From: Globisporangium splendens
Lineage: Eukaryota; Oomycota; Peronosporomycetes; Pythiales; Pythiaceae
Length of the DNA stretch: 64,000 bases
Assembly: GCA_006386115.1 (NCBI GenBank)
Contig: VFIW01000052.1
Coordinates: forward strand, 62,001 to 126,000
Reading direction: 5' to 3'
The notes under the pieces were generated by a model. The model was not told the origin of the DNA, did not search any database, and was given only the letters and a program-made list of their open reading frames with translations. Shown piece by piece: positions 9,978 through 20,988 of this stretch; position 1 is the first letter of the stretch; each line of letters opens with the position of its first letter. The position numbers were made by a program, and so were the translations under genes.

Positions 9978-11776
9978 ATGGCGAGCCAAGAGCAAGTGGT
10001 GGTGTATGCCGCGCTCGGCACGAACCTCGGTGCGCTAGGACGTTCAACCTGCATATACAGACACGCAGTGTGGATAGCAGGCTCATTGGCGCGCTTGCTC
10101 TCGCTCTCTTTCTTTCTTTCTGCTGGCTGATGCGCAGGCGATAAGCTCCGCAACCTGGAAGACGCGATCGACATGCTGCGCAAGCTCGTTGGCCCCGTTC
10201 TCTCAACGTCGCGCTTGTACTGCACGGCGCCGCAGTACGTCGAGGACCAGCCGTCGTTCTTCAACATCGTCGTGAAGCTCACGACGGCGCTCGCACCCGA
10301 GCCGCTACTCGAAGCCTTCAAGCACATTGAGCGCGAGATTGGACGCGTCGAGTCCTTCCGGTGCGGAGAGATCTCTCAAATCGAAGCGTTTGGATGTGGT
10401 TCTTTATTTGACTTATAACCGCGCATGTGTGGCGTATGTATTGCGTGCAGCTATGGACCACGGCTCATTGATGTCGATGTGCTCTTTTACGGAGACAAGG
10501 TCGTGACGACCACCACTGTGGACGGACCGCTCATCATCCCGCATGAGCGCATCCATGAACGTGACTTCGTGCTCGCGCCATTCTGTGACATCGCGCCAGG
10601 TGCGTATACACTTATGTCAAAATGCTGCAGCAGTATATGATACATGATGATCTCATCTCCATCGTCATTCCTGCAGATTTCGTGCACCCGGGGCTCAACG
10701 TGACGATGCGCGAGTTGTACTCGCGCTTGATCGCGACGGCGATGAGCGGGAATGGCAGCACCAAATTCATTCCGCCTGTTCCGATGCTACCAGTGATCAA
10801 GAGTGAGCCATGGCGAATGGGCGAGAAGACGTTCGTGATGGGGATCATCAACGTCACCCCCGACAGCTTTAGCGATGGCGCTGACCTGGCGACGGTCGAA
10901 GCTGCTGTCGCGAAGGCACTCGACATGGAAGCTCGTGGCGTGGATCTGGTCGACATTGGTGGCGAGTCGAGTCAACCAGGAGCTGATCCGGTGTCGTTGG
11001 AGGAAGAACTGAAGCGCGTGCTGCCTGTGATCCGCGGCATCCGCGAGAAAAGCGCGATCCCGATCTCTGTCGACACGACGAAAGCCGAAGTCGCGCGCCA
11101 AGCGATCGCGGCGGGCGCCAACATCATTAACGATGTCTCGGCCGGCGCGTATGATGCAAAGATGCTGCCAACAGTCGCCGAACTTCGCGTCCCGGTACGA
11201 ATTTATGGCAGCTATTTCATTGTGAATTATATGCTCATATCTAACCATGTTGGGAACTTGCATTTCTGTAGATTGTCCTGATGCACATGCGTGGCACGCC
11301 AAAGACCATGACGGGTCTCAAGGTACGGTATTGAACGCTTGACTGCAGCCAACTCAGAAAGCTGACCTACTCCTCTCCTCTCTGTTTAGGCTTACGACAA
11401 TGTGGTGACCGACGTCGCCGAGGTGCTGACGCAGCACGTGGATGCTGCGATCGCTGCGGGCATCTTTACGTGGAACATCGTCGTGGATCCGGGCATTGGT
11501 TTCGCCAAGGACGGTCCACTAAACCTGCAGCTGCTGCGCAACCTGAGTCAGGTCAAGACAATGTGCCGCGATCTCCCACTGCTCATCGGAACGTCCCGCA
11601 AGGGCTTCATTGGCGCCATCTGCGGACGTCCGATTCCAAAAGATCGCGCGTGGGGTACAGGCGCGACTTGCTGTGCGGCCATCTCGCAAGGTGCCGACTT
11701 CCTGCGCGTCCATGATGCCGCGGAAATGGTGGACATCGCCAAGATGTCGGACGCGATCTGGCGAGGAACCGCGTAG
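9978..11776 (+). CDS. Bifunctional HPPK-dihydropteroate synthase (folate synthesis)
   Basis: Catalyses pyrophosphorylation of 6-hydroxymethyl-dihydropterin and its condensation with p-aminobenzoate. Exons 9978-10029, 10138-10360, 10451-10599, 10677-11194, 11272-11322 and 11390-11776 give 459 residues. The HPPK part has ALGTNLGDKLRNL near the start, PQYVEDQPSFFN and RYGPRLIDVDVLFYG across the second intron, where the catalytic Asp residues lie. The DHPS part has MGIINVTPDSFSDG, VDIGGESSQPGA, SVDTTKAEVA, MHMRGTP, DPGIGFAKD and GTSRKGFIG. There is no FolB/DHNA domain ahead of HPPK, so it is two-domain rather than the fungal three-domain form. This is the sulfonamide target family. Confidence 0.96.
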
Positions 11777-12036
11777 CTCCAGCCTTTCGTGAAGAGCTGC
11801 GGCAAAGAGTGAAGCAATTCGTGTGCTGAAGCTTATTAGCTGTATTAGGAAACACAACAACCGCGGCAATGTCTGGAGTTGTTTATAGAACTCTTCTCAA
11901 TTGAGGCTGTGGTATTTTTTGTGCCCATTGCTGATGCTGTCGTGTGTTTCCAGTCTCCGCTCTCCATTTATCGTCTGTGCCACCACTTCCTCACCTTATC
12001 TCATCCAGTCCAGCATCGCCAGAAGAAGCGAAAAAT

Positions 12037-13327
12037 ATGTCGGCGTACGATGACGAAGATGAATTCAGCCCTGGGTAAGACACGCTCCGCGACGCCGAGC
12101 CCGTGTGTTCGAGCGAGATGCCGCACTTTGATGCGCTCTTCTCTCGCTACGACGTCGGCAATGGGTAAAACTCCTGAGCTCTTTGTGCACTCAACTCGAG
12201 CATGTACTTAGTGTGGTGCTAACCTTGTACACATTGCTGTTATGTGTCAAGCTCGATTGGGACCGAGCATCTTGGAAGTCTCCTACTCGACATGGGCTTC
12301 AACGCGGCGCCACGCGTGCTCGATCGCGCTCTCGACGACATGGACCCAAATGCATCGGGCGAAATCTCCAAGGTCTGAACAAACAAAAACAGACAGGCTA
12401 ACGTTATGCACGAGACTAACGAACTCATGTGTTTGCCACTGATCTTACAGCTCACATTCCTCGAGTGGTTTGAAGAAAATGCCGATGACATCGACGCGCC
12501 GCCACCGACAACGTCTAAGACCACGCCTCGCAACCACAAGGACATCCGCAGGGACAACGACGACAACGAATCCATTTCGGCGCTCCAGAGTGCGATGCTC
12601 GACGCGAAAAACGAGTGCAAGTGTGCCGAGGCTGACGCACAATTGCTGGCCAACCGCCGCGCTCAGGAGATCGAGGACGTGAAGAAGCGCAGCCACGAGC
12701 ACCAGCGCGCCAAGCAGCGCATGATGGAGCAGATGCAGCGCGAGATCAGACTCGCGTGCGAGTCCAACAGTACGTTTGTCAATTGTGCTGATGCTGCTTA
12801 TTAGGATGAGACTCGGACAAAGTCACATGGAATTTTGGTTTATAGACATGGCATCGACGCTCTCGCGCGAACGCAAGCACCAGCACGTGCCGATGATCCA
12901 GGCGATGCGCGCGCAGATCGTGCAGGAGACGCGCGACGAGCGCCAGGCCAACCTCGCGGCCATCCAGCGCAAGCGCGCGAACGACCAGTACGAACTCTCG
13001 CAGCGCTCGCGCGAGATCCGCAACCAGGAGCAATCGGCCATCAAGCGCCGCGAATTACTCAAGAAGAAGCACGAAAAGGAGCTGCTCAAGAAAGCGAGAG
13101 AGAGTCTCGCGCTCGAGCACCAGAAGAAGGTAAGCTTGTGCATGTTCATTGTAAGTTCATGCAAGTCTGGGTCACATTGGGTCGTTTTTGCTTTGCAGCT
13201 CATGCCGGAGACGCTCATCAAGCAAATGGAGACCGAAGAAGCGCAGTTGATCGAGAAATTGCGCATCACGCAGGAGATGCAGCGCGCCGCGTACGAGCAC
13301 CTGGAGTTTGTCATGCAGAACGAGTGA
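12037..13327 (+). CDS. EF-hand-like N-terminus plus long coiled coil, unknown role
   Basis: Six exons (12037-12074, 12114-12164, 12252-12372, 12451-12769, 12846-13129, 13199-13327) give 313 residues. The N-terminal region reads FDALFSRYDVGNG followed by HLGSLLLDMG, then LDDMDPNASGEISK and FLEWFEEN. That is two EF-hand-like helix-loop-helix units, of which the second loop is the better one. The remaining 200 residues are charged heptad-rich coiled coil with Arg/Lys/Glu/Gln repeats. Such proteins are common in centrosomal or flagellar structures, but nothing here proves it. The second exon is 51 nt and was placed because it restores frame and EF-hand spacing. Confidence 0.72.
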
Positions 13328-13502
13328 TAAGCTAGCAATTAGGAAGGCACCTACACAAACAAGCACATCCAACATGCAGCATTATAAAGCAATATAGAAT
13401 CACAAGGCTGCTCAAACCAGCACGAAATGTGCATGTATTGTCTTCGTACTTCGTGATGCAATTTTCACAGTGATCGCAATGCCAACATGCCGCAAACGTC
13501 AA

Positions 13503-14730
13503 TCACAAGCGGCTTTGCGCGCTTTGAGGAGGACGATGCAACTTGGCGAGACGCACAACGTCTTGCGCGCAGCCCCACTGCAGCGTGTGGCCCGAGCCAG
13601 CATGGCCATAGTTGTGGATCAGCAGCGCACCCTTCGCCGTGGCACCACGCGGGTCCAGTTCCAAACGCACGCCGTTCGTGCGGCCAGGACGCAACCCGGC
13701 GCGCTTCAAGAGCACTTTGCTGTTGCGCACCTCGGGGTTCACCTGGCAGCAGCGCTCCCAGATCGCCTTGGCGTCTGCGTCATCGCTCGAAGCATTCCCG
13801 TTGTGCGGCTGCACGGTGCCACCGAGCACGACTTCGCCATTTGTGCGTGGCAGGATGTACGTGTGCTGCGAATCAGCATGCACCACCATCGTGAACGTCG
13901 TGATCTTGGGGTTGTACACCTACAGGAAACCCCCAACTCTCAGCATGGCAGCTGCACACAAAAACCCAGGAAAGTGCTCGTTACCTTGATCGTCTGACCT
14001 CGAATCGGGTAGTTGCTGTCGTCATGGACGAGCTCCTTGGCGCCGAGCCCTGTGCAGTTGACGAGCACATCGCAGTCGATCGTGTCAAGGTCGTCGACGT
14101 GGCGGGTCTCGAACGTACCCCCGCGCGCCTTGATCTGCGCAGTCAGGAACGCCATCAACGTGCTGTTGGCAAACAAACACGATAATGAACAACTCGTAAA
14201 CCTCACCCATTTGTTGCCGCTATGCTACGTACGTTGGGTTGTAGATGATGGTCTCGAACGCAAAGCCGTGCGCAGTATCAGCACTGATCTTCGCGGCTTC
14301 GTCGGCGCTCAACAAGCGAAAGTCCTTGACGCAGTGCGCCCAGTACGGATGCACCACAGATGGCGCGCCTTCGCCCGAAGCGTCCACGCCCTTGACAAAG
14401 TGGATGCCCGTTGCCTGCTCGCCGTACGTGTCCAGGAGCGTCGTGAGCCACGCCATGCTCGCCTCGCACCAGAGTCTACACAGAGCCATATTCACATTAT
14501 AAGCAACACTGCAATAAGGCCATTTTGTATATGGGGTTGACGTACTTTGGCTTGTATGGATCCATGCTCGCAGGCAGCGCGAAGGGCATCCAGATGGCGC
14601 CAGCCACGTGCGACACGTTGTCGTCGAAGGACGCGGCCACCACGTGCACGCGCGCGTAGCCGCTCTCGAGCAGCGCCAGCGCCGACGTGAGGCCGATGAT
14701 GCCGCCGCCCACCACTACCACGCGCGTCAT
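13503..14730 (-). CDS. D-amino-acid oxidase family flavoenzyme with peroxisomal C-terminus
   Basis: FAD-dependent oxidation of D-amino acids (or D-aspartate) to keto acids with H2O2. Exons 14730-14546, 14475-14233, 14162-13985 and 13919-13503 give 340 residues. The N-terminal dinucleotide fold is VVVVGGGIIGLTSALALLE. Further family marks are AGAIWMPF, DVLVNCTGLGAKEL and the substrate Arg region RAGLRPGRTNGVRLE. The signature HNYGHAGSGHTLQWG is near the end. The last residues SRL are a PTS1-type peroxisomal signal, matching the usual location. The start is the ATG directly before the dinucleotide fold; in-frame codons extend upstream, so a longer N-terminus cannot be excluded. DAAO versus D-aspartate oxidase is not decided. 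Confidence 0.92.
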
Positions 14731-16080
14731 TCTTGCTGCTGTGTGCGCTTGGGGCTTCTTTCCAAAGTGACGACAGCACGCTTGAAGCAAGGACCGCCAC
14801 AAGAAACTCGGTGCTTGCTGAGTAATCCCGATGAGCAACTGCGCCTCTCCGAAAGATGCACGATTGAGCGCACCACTTTGCGTGTCAGGGGTGGGTAGAG
14901 TAACCCTGATTTGCATTAGGTTACGGTTGAAGTCCTATATAAAGGTAAACTTGCTGTGTAAACTAAACATTGATAGGAATTAATTGCGAAACGAATTGCT
15001 GATGCACATGGATGAATATACTTGCACTTGCAAAGCCAGTGCAGAAAATGTGTGACCAACCATGCAAATTGGTCGAGCTGCATGAGATACCTCGTGTTTC
15101 AGTGGAGGAAGCTGTCTTTTGGTAACGACGAAGTCTTCTGATCGAATACTCAAGTGTCCTCGAGTCCTCAGTGGAATTCCCGAGGCTTAATCATCTGAGC
15201 AAAAGGTAGAAGAAGAGATAACTGCGCTCGATGTCATTGGTCCTTAATGACGTTAGATATCGAGTAGGTACGTGAGTGACGCACCTACGCAGCATCTGGT
15301 ATCGCTTGAGATCGACGAGGTGCCGAAGTGCTGTTCTGTACTTGTGCTTTGTTGCACTGGTGCATCACGACAATGAGACCCACTCAGCTTTCACTCGAAC
15401 TGACGAACTAATCCGCACGAGAATTATACTGCGAGATGCAGTCAATAAATGAAGCTGCACGTCGATTGGAGATGGCAAACAGCGAGAATGGTTCGCGCTG
15501 TGTGAGTTATTCTGGTAATTTGAGTGGGCTGGGGCAGAAAATGAGCTCGCCTTGCCTTGCACTTGTTTAGTCACTAGATTGAATTGTGTAGTGTATAGAG
15601 AGCATGATATCCGGATATAAAACAAAATAGAGTAAATTCGGATAAAGGAGAGTGAAGATGCAAAAAAGATACAAGAAGATGAACGATTACACTTCGACCG
15701 AATGATGCGACCTGCTGAGAGTATCGCCATCTCAAATCAAAATCACAACGACGTCGACGTTGGAATGCCACATATATGTCATGAACGCTGCATTGGTGGC
15801 CTTGCCATTTACATTTTTGACAAGTATCCGCATAAAGGAGACCGTCATATGAACGAGGACCTTGGTGGATGCATGATGCAAGGAGATGGTTCCTTTCTTT
15901 AAATGTTGGTTTACTTTGACAGGCTTCAACATCCAAATGGCTGTCGTTACTTACATATCAGGTAGCTGATGAGCACCACGACGCAGAGCAGCACAACAAC
16001 CGAGCGGGTATACACATCTTGTGTTGGTCAGGACGTGGTCACCTATGGAAGATATCTTCTCAAGAGGTCTCCTTGAGTTT

Positions 16081-16100
16081 GGTTCATTGCACAAATTGCC
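16081..16100 (+). promoter_or_regulatory. Relic initiator/flanking element of decayed peptide gene
   Basis: GGTTCATTGCACAAATTGCC corresponds in place and order to the initiator plus CAATTTGCC leader of the intact peptide genes, and lies 20 nt before the lost start codon. Confidence 0.5.
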
Positions 16101-16119
16101 TCCAACAACTCAAGCCAGC

Positions 16120-16294
16120 ACGAACAAGTTCCTTTGCCTCGCTGCCCTTCTCGTCGTCTCCATCACGCGGCTCGGACCGCCACCAGAGCCAACCAGGTGG
16201 TCGCTGAAGCCGTGCAAGAGAGCTCAGCCCTTCGTACCTTGATCCAAGTCGAGAACGAGCTAGCAAGATCCCACCCAAGAAGTGCTGCATCTAA
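16120..16294 (+). pseudogene. Decayed member of the NEIPxEKCCL secreted-peptide family
   Basis: The sequence aligns by eye along its full length with the intact gene at 44469-44654, including the signal-peptide part (NKFLCLAALLVVSI) and the end (KKCCI plus stop). The initiating ATG position reads ACG. The middle is out of frame and the copy is 11 nt shorter than its relative, mostly through a deletion just before the conserved C-terminal block. No functional product is expected. Confidence 0.85.
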
Positions 16295-16501
16295 GTGCGT
16301 CGCTGCCATAATTGTCCGAGTGACTTTCAATATTGTCCATTATTTTCTGTTCGCTATTTTTCCACTTTTGTTGAAGATTGCTCGTCGACCATCACTCTAT
16401 GCTACATCATGTGAATTAAGTTCAACCTGTCAACCGAAAATTCCTGTGGACGAGTAGCGAAATGCATCACAACAGGAGCACAATGAGCAAAATAACTCCA
16501 A

Positions 16502-16520
16502 GCTCATTCCGCGATTTTCT
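16502..16520 (+). promoter_or_regulatory. Initiator plus flanking element before S66 peptidase
   Basis: GCTCATTCCGCGATTTTC is close to the oomycete core-promoter consensus, 49 nt upstream of the ATG. A second similar match (TCACTCATCCACTTTGTCC) lies at 16541-16560. Confidence 0.6.
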
Positions 16521-16568
16521 CTCTGAGTGACTGAGCAGCTCTCACTCATCCACTTTGTCCAGCGCAAA

Positions 16569-17711
16569 ATGCAACAGCAGATGCTGCGTCGTCCACCGGC
16601 GCTCAAGGTAGGGGACACGATCGCATTCGTCGCTCCAGCGTCGGGACTCGCTGCGCTTGCCCCGCATCGACTGCAACAAGCCAAAGACTTTCTGGAGAGT
16701 GCGGGCTTCAAAGTGAAGATCTACCCGTCCGTCTCGCGAACGCCAAAGCAGAACATGCGGGTTTTGCGCGCATCCAGCGTCGCCAGCGGTCGCATCGACG
16801 ACTCGGAGGCTGGTGGCATCGAAGTAATGGGGTTCTACAGCTCAGCAGATGCGCAAACGCGTGCTGAGGAGCTCGTGGACGCATTTGAAGACCCTGAGGT
16901 CAAAGCGATTATCTGCACCATTGGTGGTCTGACGTCGCACGAGATGCTCGAGTACCTGGACTTTGATCGGATCCGCGAGCACCCAAAGATCTTCTCGGGG
17001 TTCTCCGACATCACTACGCTGCACCTCGCATTCTACGCGAAAACCAGGCTCTGCAGCTTCTACGGACCAAGCGCAGTGTGCCAATTTGGAGAGTTTCCTC
17101 AGCCGCTTTCGTATACGATGGAGTACTTTTGGAAAGCGGTGGCTGCCACAGATCCCATCGGCGCGATCGTGCCTTCGCTCGAGTGGACCGACGACAAAAC
17201 GGCGAACTGGCTCACCAAGGCAGATATGACGTACATGGACAAGATGAAGCCGAACGCCGGGTACGTGTGGCTTCGCGAAGGCAAAGCGCAAGGACGCATC
17301 CTCGGCGGCTGCCTGCCTACGATGCTCAATGTCCGCGGCACCGAGTACATGCCGGACCTCACAGGCGCGGTTCTCCTGCTGGAGACCCCTGAGGGCCACG
17401 AATTCGACAAGGGCATGCCGCTCGATGAGGCCAACGCGGTGCTCGGCTGCCTTCGTCTGGACGGCACGTTTAAGCGCATCAGCGGACTGGTGGTCGGCCG
17501 CGCGTTCGCGTACACAGACGCGCAGGTCGCCGAGCTGCAGCGGTTGATCATGTACCACACCCGCGACACGGCGTTCCCGATTCTCTACGGCGTCGATACC
17601 GGTCACACGAACCCGATCGTGACGATCCCGTTGGGATGCCAAGTCGCACTGGACTCCACCGCAGAAGCGGAGGCTGCGTTCACGATCCTGGAAAGCGGTG
17701 TGCAGGCGTAA
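16569..17711 (+). CDS. S66-family LD-carboxypeptidase (MccF/LdcA-like)
   Basis: Serine peptidase of the family that cleaves LD-peptide bonds in bacterial murein peptides or peptide-nucleotide antibiotics. The intronless frame gives 380 residues. The N-terminus has VGDTIAFVAPASG, the family's opening strand. The nucleophile Ser is in TIGGLTSHEML (residue 123), followed by KIFSGFSDITTLHLAF and SFYGPS. The acid region is LLLETPEGHEFD and the catalytic His lies in VDTGHTNP (residue 346). No signal peptide or membrane segment is seen, so it is probably cytosolic. The family is mainly bacterial, so acquisition by transfer or a role on bacterial food or competitors is possible; that is inference. 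A second ATG four codons downstream is an alternative start. Confidence 0.9.
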   Translation: MQQQMLRRPPALKVGDTIAFVAPASGLAALAPHRLQQAKDFLESAGFKVKIYPSVSRTPKQNMRVLRASSVASGRIDDSEAGGIEVMGFYSSADAQTRAEELVDAFEDPEVKAIICTIGGLTSHEMLEYLDFDRIREHPKIFSGFSDITTLHLAFYAKTRLCSFYGPSAVCQFGEFPQPLSYTMEYFWKAVAATDPIGAIVPSLEWTDDKTANWLTKADMTYMDKMKPNAGYVWLREGKAQGRILGGCLPTMLNVRGTEYMPDLTGAVLLLETPEGHEFDKGMPLDEANAVLGCLRLDGTFKRISGLVVGRAFAYTDAQVAELQRLIMYHTRDTAFPILYGVDTGHTNPIVTIPLGCQVALDSTAEAEAAFTILESGVQA

Positions 17712-18569
17712 GGAACGCTCGGAGAAATCAAGGCAAGCGGCGAGTCTCCATGACCACGCACGCAGCATAGTCACAAGTGGATAGAAATGGAAGAAACCAC
17801 GAATCCGGCATCATGTGCGGTGGAGAATGAATGGCGTGTGCAGACGTTGAAGCATACTGACCGCGCTTGTAGCCCTCCTGGTATGGAGAGAAAATGAAGG
17901 AAGAAACTAGAAGCTAGATGGATGCAAGGTCAGTCATGTACGGAAAGAACAGGAGGGTGGACTATAGACGAGTACTTTACCAACAGGCATGCTCTGTGCT
18001 GGAAGTGCATCTAAATCTCGAAGTAAACTCAATATTTCAAGGTAGAGGTGGTCCCAATGGAATGGTTTTATAGCCGTCTGCCCTTTTCCGTGCAGCAAGC
18101 ACTCTGGTTGCCTCTGGATGTTTCTGCTTTGTAATATGCACTTGAAGGGATGGATACAGATGGACCCCAGTCCAGCTGCTGTGTACATGCAGAAGTTGGG
18201 TACACTCTGAAGCCACTGCAGACGCTACGAAAGACTCGAGAGTCCGCGTCTTTCAGTTTCACTGAGCCAGATGGTCGTGTGAAACGAAGCATCTGGGAAC
18301 GCGGAACGGCTGTCCCTGTTGTCTTTCATGTGATACTGTAGGAGGCTGGTCACCTTCCTACTGCTTCAATTCCGCACGCGGCGGTTGCGTTTCTGTTCAT
18401 TTGCCATTCGCGTCATTCGCGCTTTTCTACCGTCCGACGCACCAGGTGGCGTTCTCTCTGTCTGGATCTCTCATTCGCGCATTTCCGAGCGCTTCTCAAG
18501 GTGTCCAAGTGGGTGACAACGGCACCGACGTGTCTCTACCAGCTCTCTCTCTGCCACCAGCCGTCAATT
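17712..18569. other. Intergenic region before PX-like gene
   Basis: No gene supported in 17712-18440. The last 100 bases form the promoter and leader of the PX-like gene. Confidence 0.5.
18469..18487 (+). promoter_or_regulatory. Initiator plus flanking element before PX-like gene
   Basis: TCTCATTCGCGCATTTCCG fits TCAYTYY plus CAWTTTNC spacing, 83 nt before the ATG at 18570. Confidence 0.55.
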
Positions 18570-19652
18570 ATGAGCAGCCCTATACAGTTTACCACTTCCT
18601 CATCGCCGCCGTTCAGCAGATCGGTCTTCTCGGACGCCCGAAGCCCATTCTCTCAAATCTCCCCGCAAGCCACATCAAGACGAGACGCCACCACCCGAAG
18701 AAGCAGCGCAAACGGCACCATGTCAAGACGAGTCGATACCATTCAGGTCAGCAGCCCAGTTGCACCAACGGACCAAGAGAGTCAACCACCTCCAACCACT
18801 CAAGACCTGAGTCTTGCGGCCGCTATCGCGCAAAAGATCGCAGACGACGAGATGCTGCGCACTAACCCGGCGCCCGTGCTGCACCTCGGCGGCGTGATCG
18901 ACACGCCATTTGAGTACGAGCTCGAGCACCAGTTTGCGCGCTTCACGGGGCTCTACGTCGTGAACGGACCCACAGCATCGCGCCACATCCGATACGCAAT
19001 GGAGGTTACGATTCCGGCGCTCCAACTACGCACGCGATGCATCCAGCGGTTCCAGGGCTTCTACGTTTTGCGCCAGAGGCTGCTGATGGCCACCAAGTGC
19101 TGCGGAGCGTATCACAAGAGGAAGCAGCAGCTCGCAGCCGAGTCCCAGCCACACAACCACGGACTCTTCTCCACGTGGCAGTTGCCGGCAGCGTTCCCAG
19201 GCTCTCCCTCGAAGTGTCATGCGTGTCAGAGCACGCGGAAGATGCTCAAGACGCTCAAGTTTCCCCGCCGCAAGTTCTTCGCCGCCAAGCCCGAGGAAAT
19301 CGAGGACCGGTCCTTCCAGCTCGAGGCGTTCCTGAGCGCGTGTCTGCGGCTGCTGGTCGAGGCGCCAGGCTGCGAGCGCGGCAAAAAGCTCTTCACGGCC
19401 GTCGTGGGTAAGTTCCTCGGCGTGAACCTGCTCGTGCACCTGTTCCCGAGTCAGTGCGAGTCGTTCTCCATGGCCAACCAAGCAGAAGTTGGCCTGCGCG
19501 GAGGCAGCGACGGCGCCATGACGGACGGACTGAGCTCGCGCTCCGAGAGCAGCGTCTCGGGCTTCCACGTCGGCGCGCCGTCCACGCGCACGCTGCTCTC
19601 GACGCACTCGTCCGCGGCGTCGCTCTCGCTGCACGATGGCGGCGAGGTCTGA
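18570..19652 (+). CDS. PX-domain-like protein
   Basis: Intronless, 360 residues. The N-terminus is Ser/Thr-rich and disordered. From about residue 140 the order of motifs is that of a phosphoinositide-binding PX domain. It runs from a strand with AMEVTIPALQLRTR, through an Arg and hydrophobic helix RFQGFYVLRQRL, and a long insert with CxxC pairs (KCCGAYH, KCHACQST), to a basic proline-poor loop LKFPRRKFFAAK and the helices RSFQLEAFLSACLRLL. The CxxC pairs inside the insert are unusual for PX. The tail is Ser-rich. A role at endosomal membranes is inferred from the domain only. The start is the first ATG after the promoter element. Confidence 0.65.
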   Translation: MSSPIQFTTSSSPPFSRSVFSDARSPFSQISPQATSRRDATTRRSSANGTMSRRVDTIQVSSPVAPTDQESQPPPTTQDLSLAAAIAQKIADDEMLRTNPAPVLHLGGVIDTPFEYELEHQFARFTGLYVVNGPTASRHIRYAMEVTIPALQLRTRCIQRFQGFYVLRQRLLMATKCCGAYHKRKQQLAAESQPHNHGLFSTWQLPAAFPGSPSKCHACQSTRKMLKTLKFPRRKFFAAKPEEIEDRSFQLEAFLSACLRLLVEAPGCERGKKLFTAVVGKFLGVNLLVHLFPSQCESFSMANQAEVGLRGGSDGAMTDGLSSRSESSVSGFHVGAPSTRTLLSTHSSAASLSLHDGGEV

Positions 19653-19876
19653 ACATGGCAAAGAGAGAAATGGTGTGGATTTTTATAGCGTATTTTATTC
19701 TTTGTATCAAGTTCATTTTGGAGTCGCATTTGAAATAAACAGGTTATTTTGTTTATTCTCGTGAGATACTCTCCAAAACGTACATAAGAAGGTATAGCTG
19801 TTCTTTGTGGGGAAGTTTATGTGAAGTAAACAGGTTTTGTTCCTCCTCTGCTGCACTCTCCCGTTCAGTCGGCAAA

Positions 19877-20919
19877 ATGACTCTCGATGCGCTTGTGCGC
19901 GAGTTCCACGACGTGGGCTTCGTCGCGATCCCAAAGCAGAAGCCGGACGACGCCGCCTCCTCCAATGCAATCCGCACTCCACCTCAGGCGCTCGTGGAGA
20001 GCGTCCACGCGCTCGTGACGCGCAAGTACGAGGCGCTGCTACAGCACGCGCAGCAGCGCGGCATCGACCTCACCAAGCCCGAGAACGCCGAGGTGATCCC
20101 GGGCTTCTACGTGCGCCAAGGCGGCCGCATCGACATGCAGATCAGCGCGCTGGCGTTCCAGAAGCGCGCCAAGTACGCTAGGACTAAGGAGAAGGAAGAG
20201 GAGGATGTGGACGTGGCGATAGACATGCAGCCGTTTGCAGACATGGCAGCGTGCTGGCAGCCGCTCGTGACAGAGATCTTTAAGGACGATGCGAGTCCAG
20301 CGACAGGTAGTAATGCTGGTACGAACGCAGTAGACGGCAGCGCTGCCGTCCCAGCGAAGATGTACCGCCTCGAGTACGTGGGCTGCGTCGTGTCGCGGCC
20401 GGGCGATGCGGACCAGAACTGGCACCTCGACGGCGTGCACCGCAACCTCAAGCAGCACGAACCAGGTACGTGACCATGGACTTCTCTTTTTTCTGAATAG
20501 ATTTGCTCCTACTCGTCTTGTCTGCTTAACTCGTGCCTGTAGCGGATCGCCTCAACGTGTTTGTGCCGCTGGCCGATTTGCGTGATGAGCGTCTCGGTGG
20601 CACGGAGATGAAAGCGCGCTCGCATTTCCTCGCCAAAACGGACAACGGTTCCTCTTTCGAAGCGTACGAGCACCTGGAGAGCGTGACGCATTTCGTGGAA
20701 GCTGGGACGCCATTGGTCATGGACTATCGAGTCTGGCACCGAGGGCTTGCCAATACGTCCGAGGCCACGCTGCGGCCACTGCTTTACTTCAAATATGTCA
20801 AGCTGCATGCGCCTTCTTCTGTTGCTAATGGTGGCACAAAGAAGCGAGCGGTTAGTGCGGATGCGAAGACAGCAAAGCCACGCAAACGTGTTGCACTCAT
20901 TCAAGTTGAGTCCAAATAA
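19877..20919 (+). CDS. PhyH-like 2-oxoglutarate/Fe(II) dioxygenase
   Basis: Exons 19877-20465 and 20543-20919 give 321 residues. The iron-binding motif HxD is in NWHLDGVHR (His about residue 183). The distal His is in DYRVWHRGLANTS (about 262), followed at the usual distance by an Arg and LLYFKYVK for 2-oxoglutarate binding. An acidic, Glu/Asp-rich insert of variable type sits before the HxD strand. The last 30 residues are basic (AKPRKRV) and may be a nuclear or nucleolar signal. Substrate unknown; phytanoyl-CoA hydroxylase relatives act on many small molecules and some on proteins. Confidence 0.85.
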
Positions 20920-20988
20920 TGACACGATAATAAAAACAACAGTAATCACATGAGACAAGCCACATGAAGCAAGCCATATTGACTTCAA

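Larger units (their letters stand above)
14731..16568. other. Long intergenic region with one decayed peptide gene
   Basis: About 1.8 kb. It holds the DAAO 5' flank, with a GTAACCC/GGTTACG pair at 14898-14925. The AT-richer stretch 15000-16000 shows no supportable gene; both strands carry only short frames. A dead copy of the secreted-peptide family lies at 16120-16294, and the promoter of the S66 peptidase near 16502-16560. Confidence 0.6.

Noticed and set aside
14731..14916. Upstream in-frame extension of the D-amino-acid oxidase beginning MQIRVT
   Set aside because: The family begins with the dinucleotide-binding strand right after Met; the extension is not conserved-looking and probably lies in the 5' leader.
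15574..15936. 120-codon minus-strand frame in the 14.7-16.6 kb gap with several Cys/His, perhaps a zinc-finger or transposase piece
   Set aside because: No consistent motif or splice structure, and the complementary strand is equally open; not supportable.
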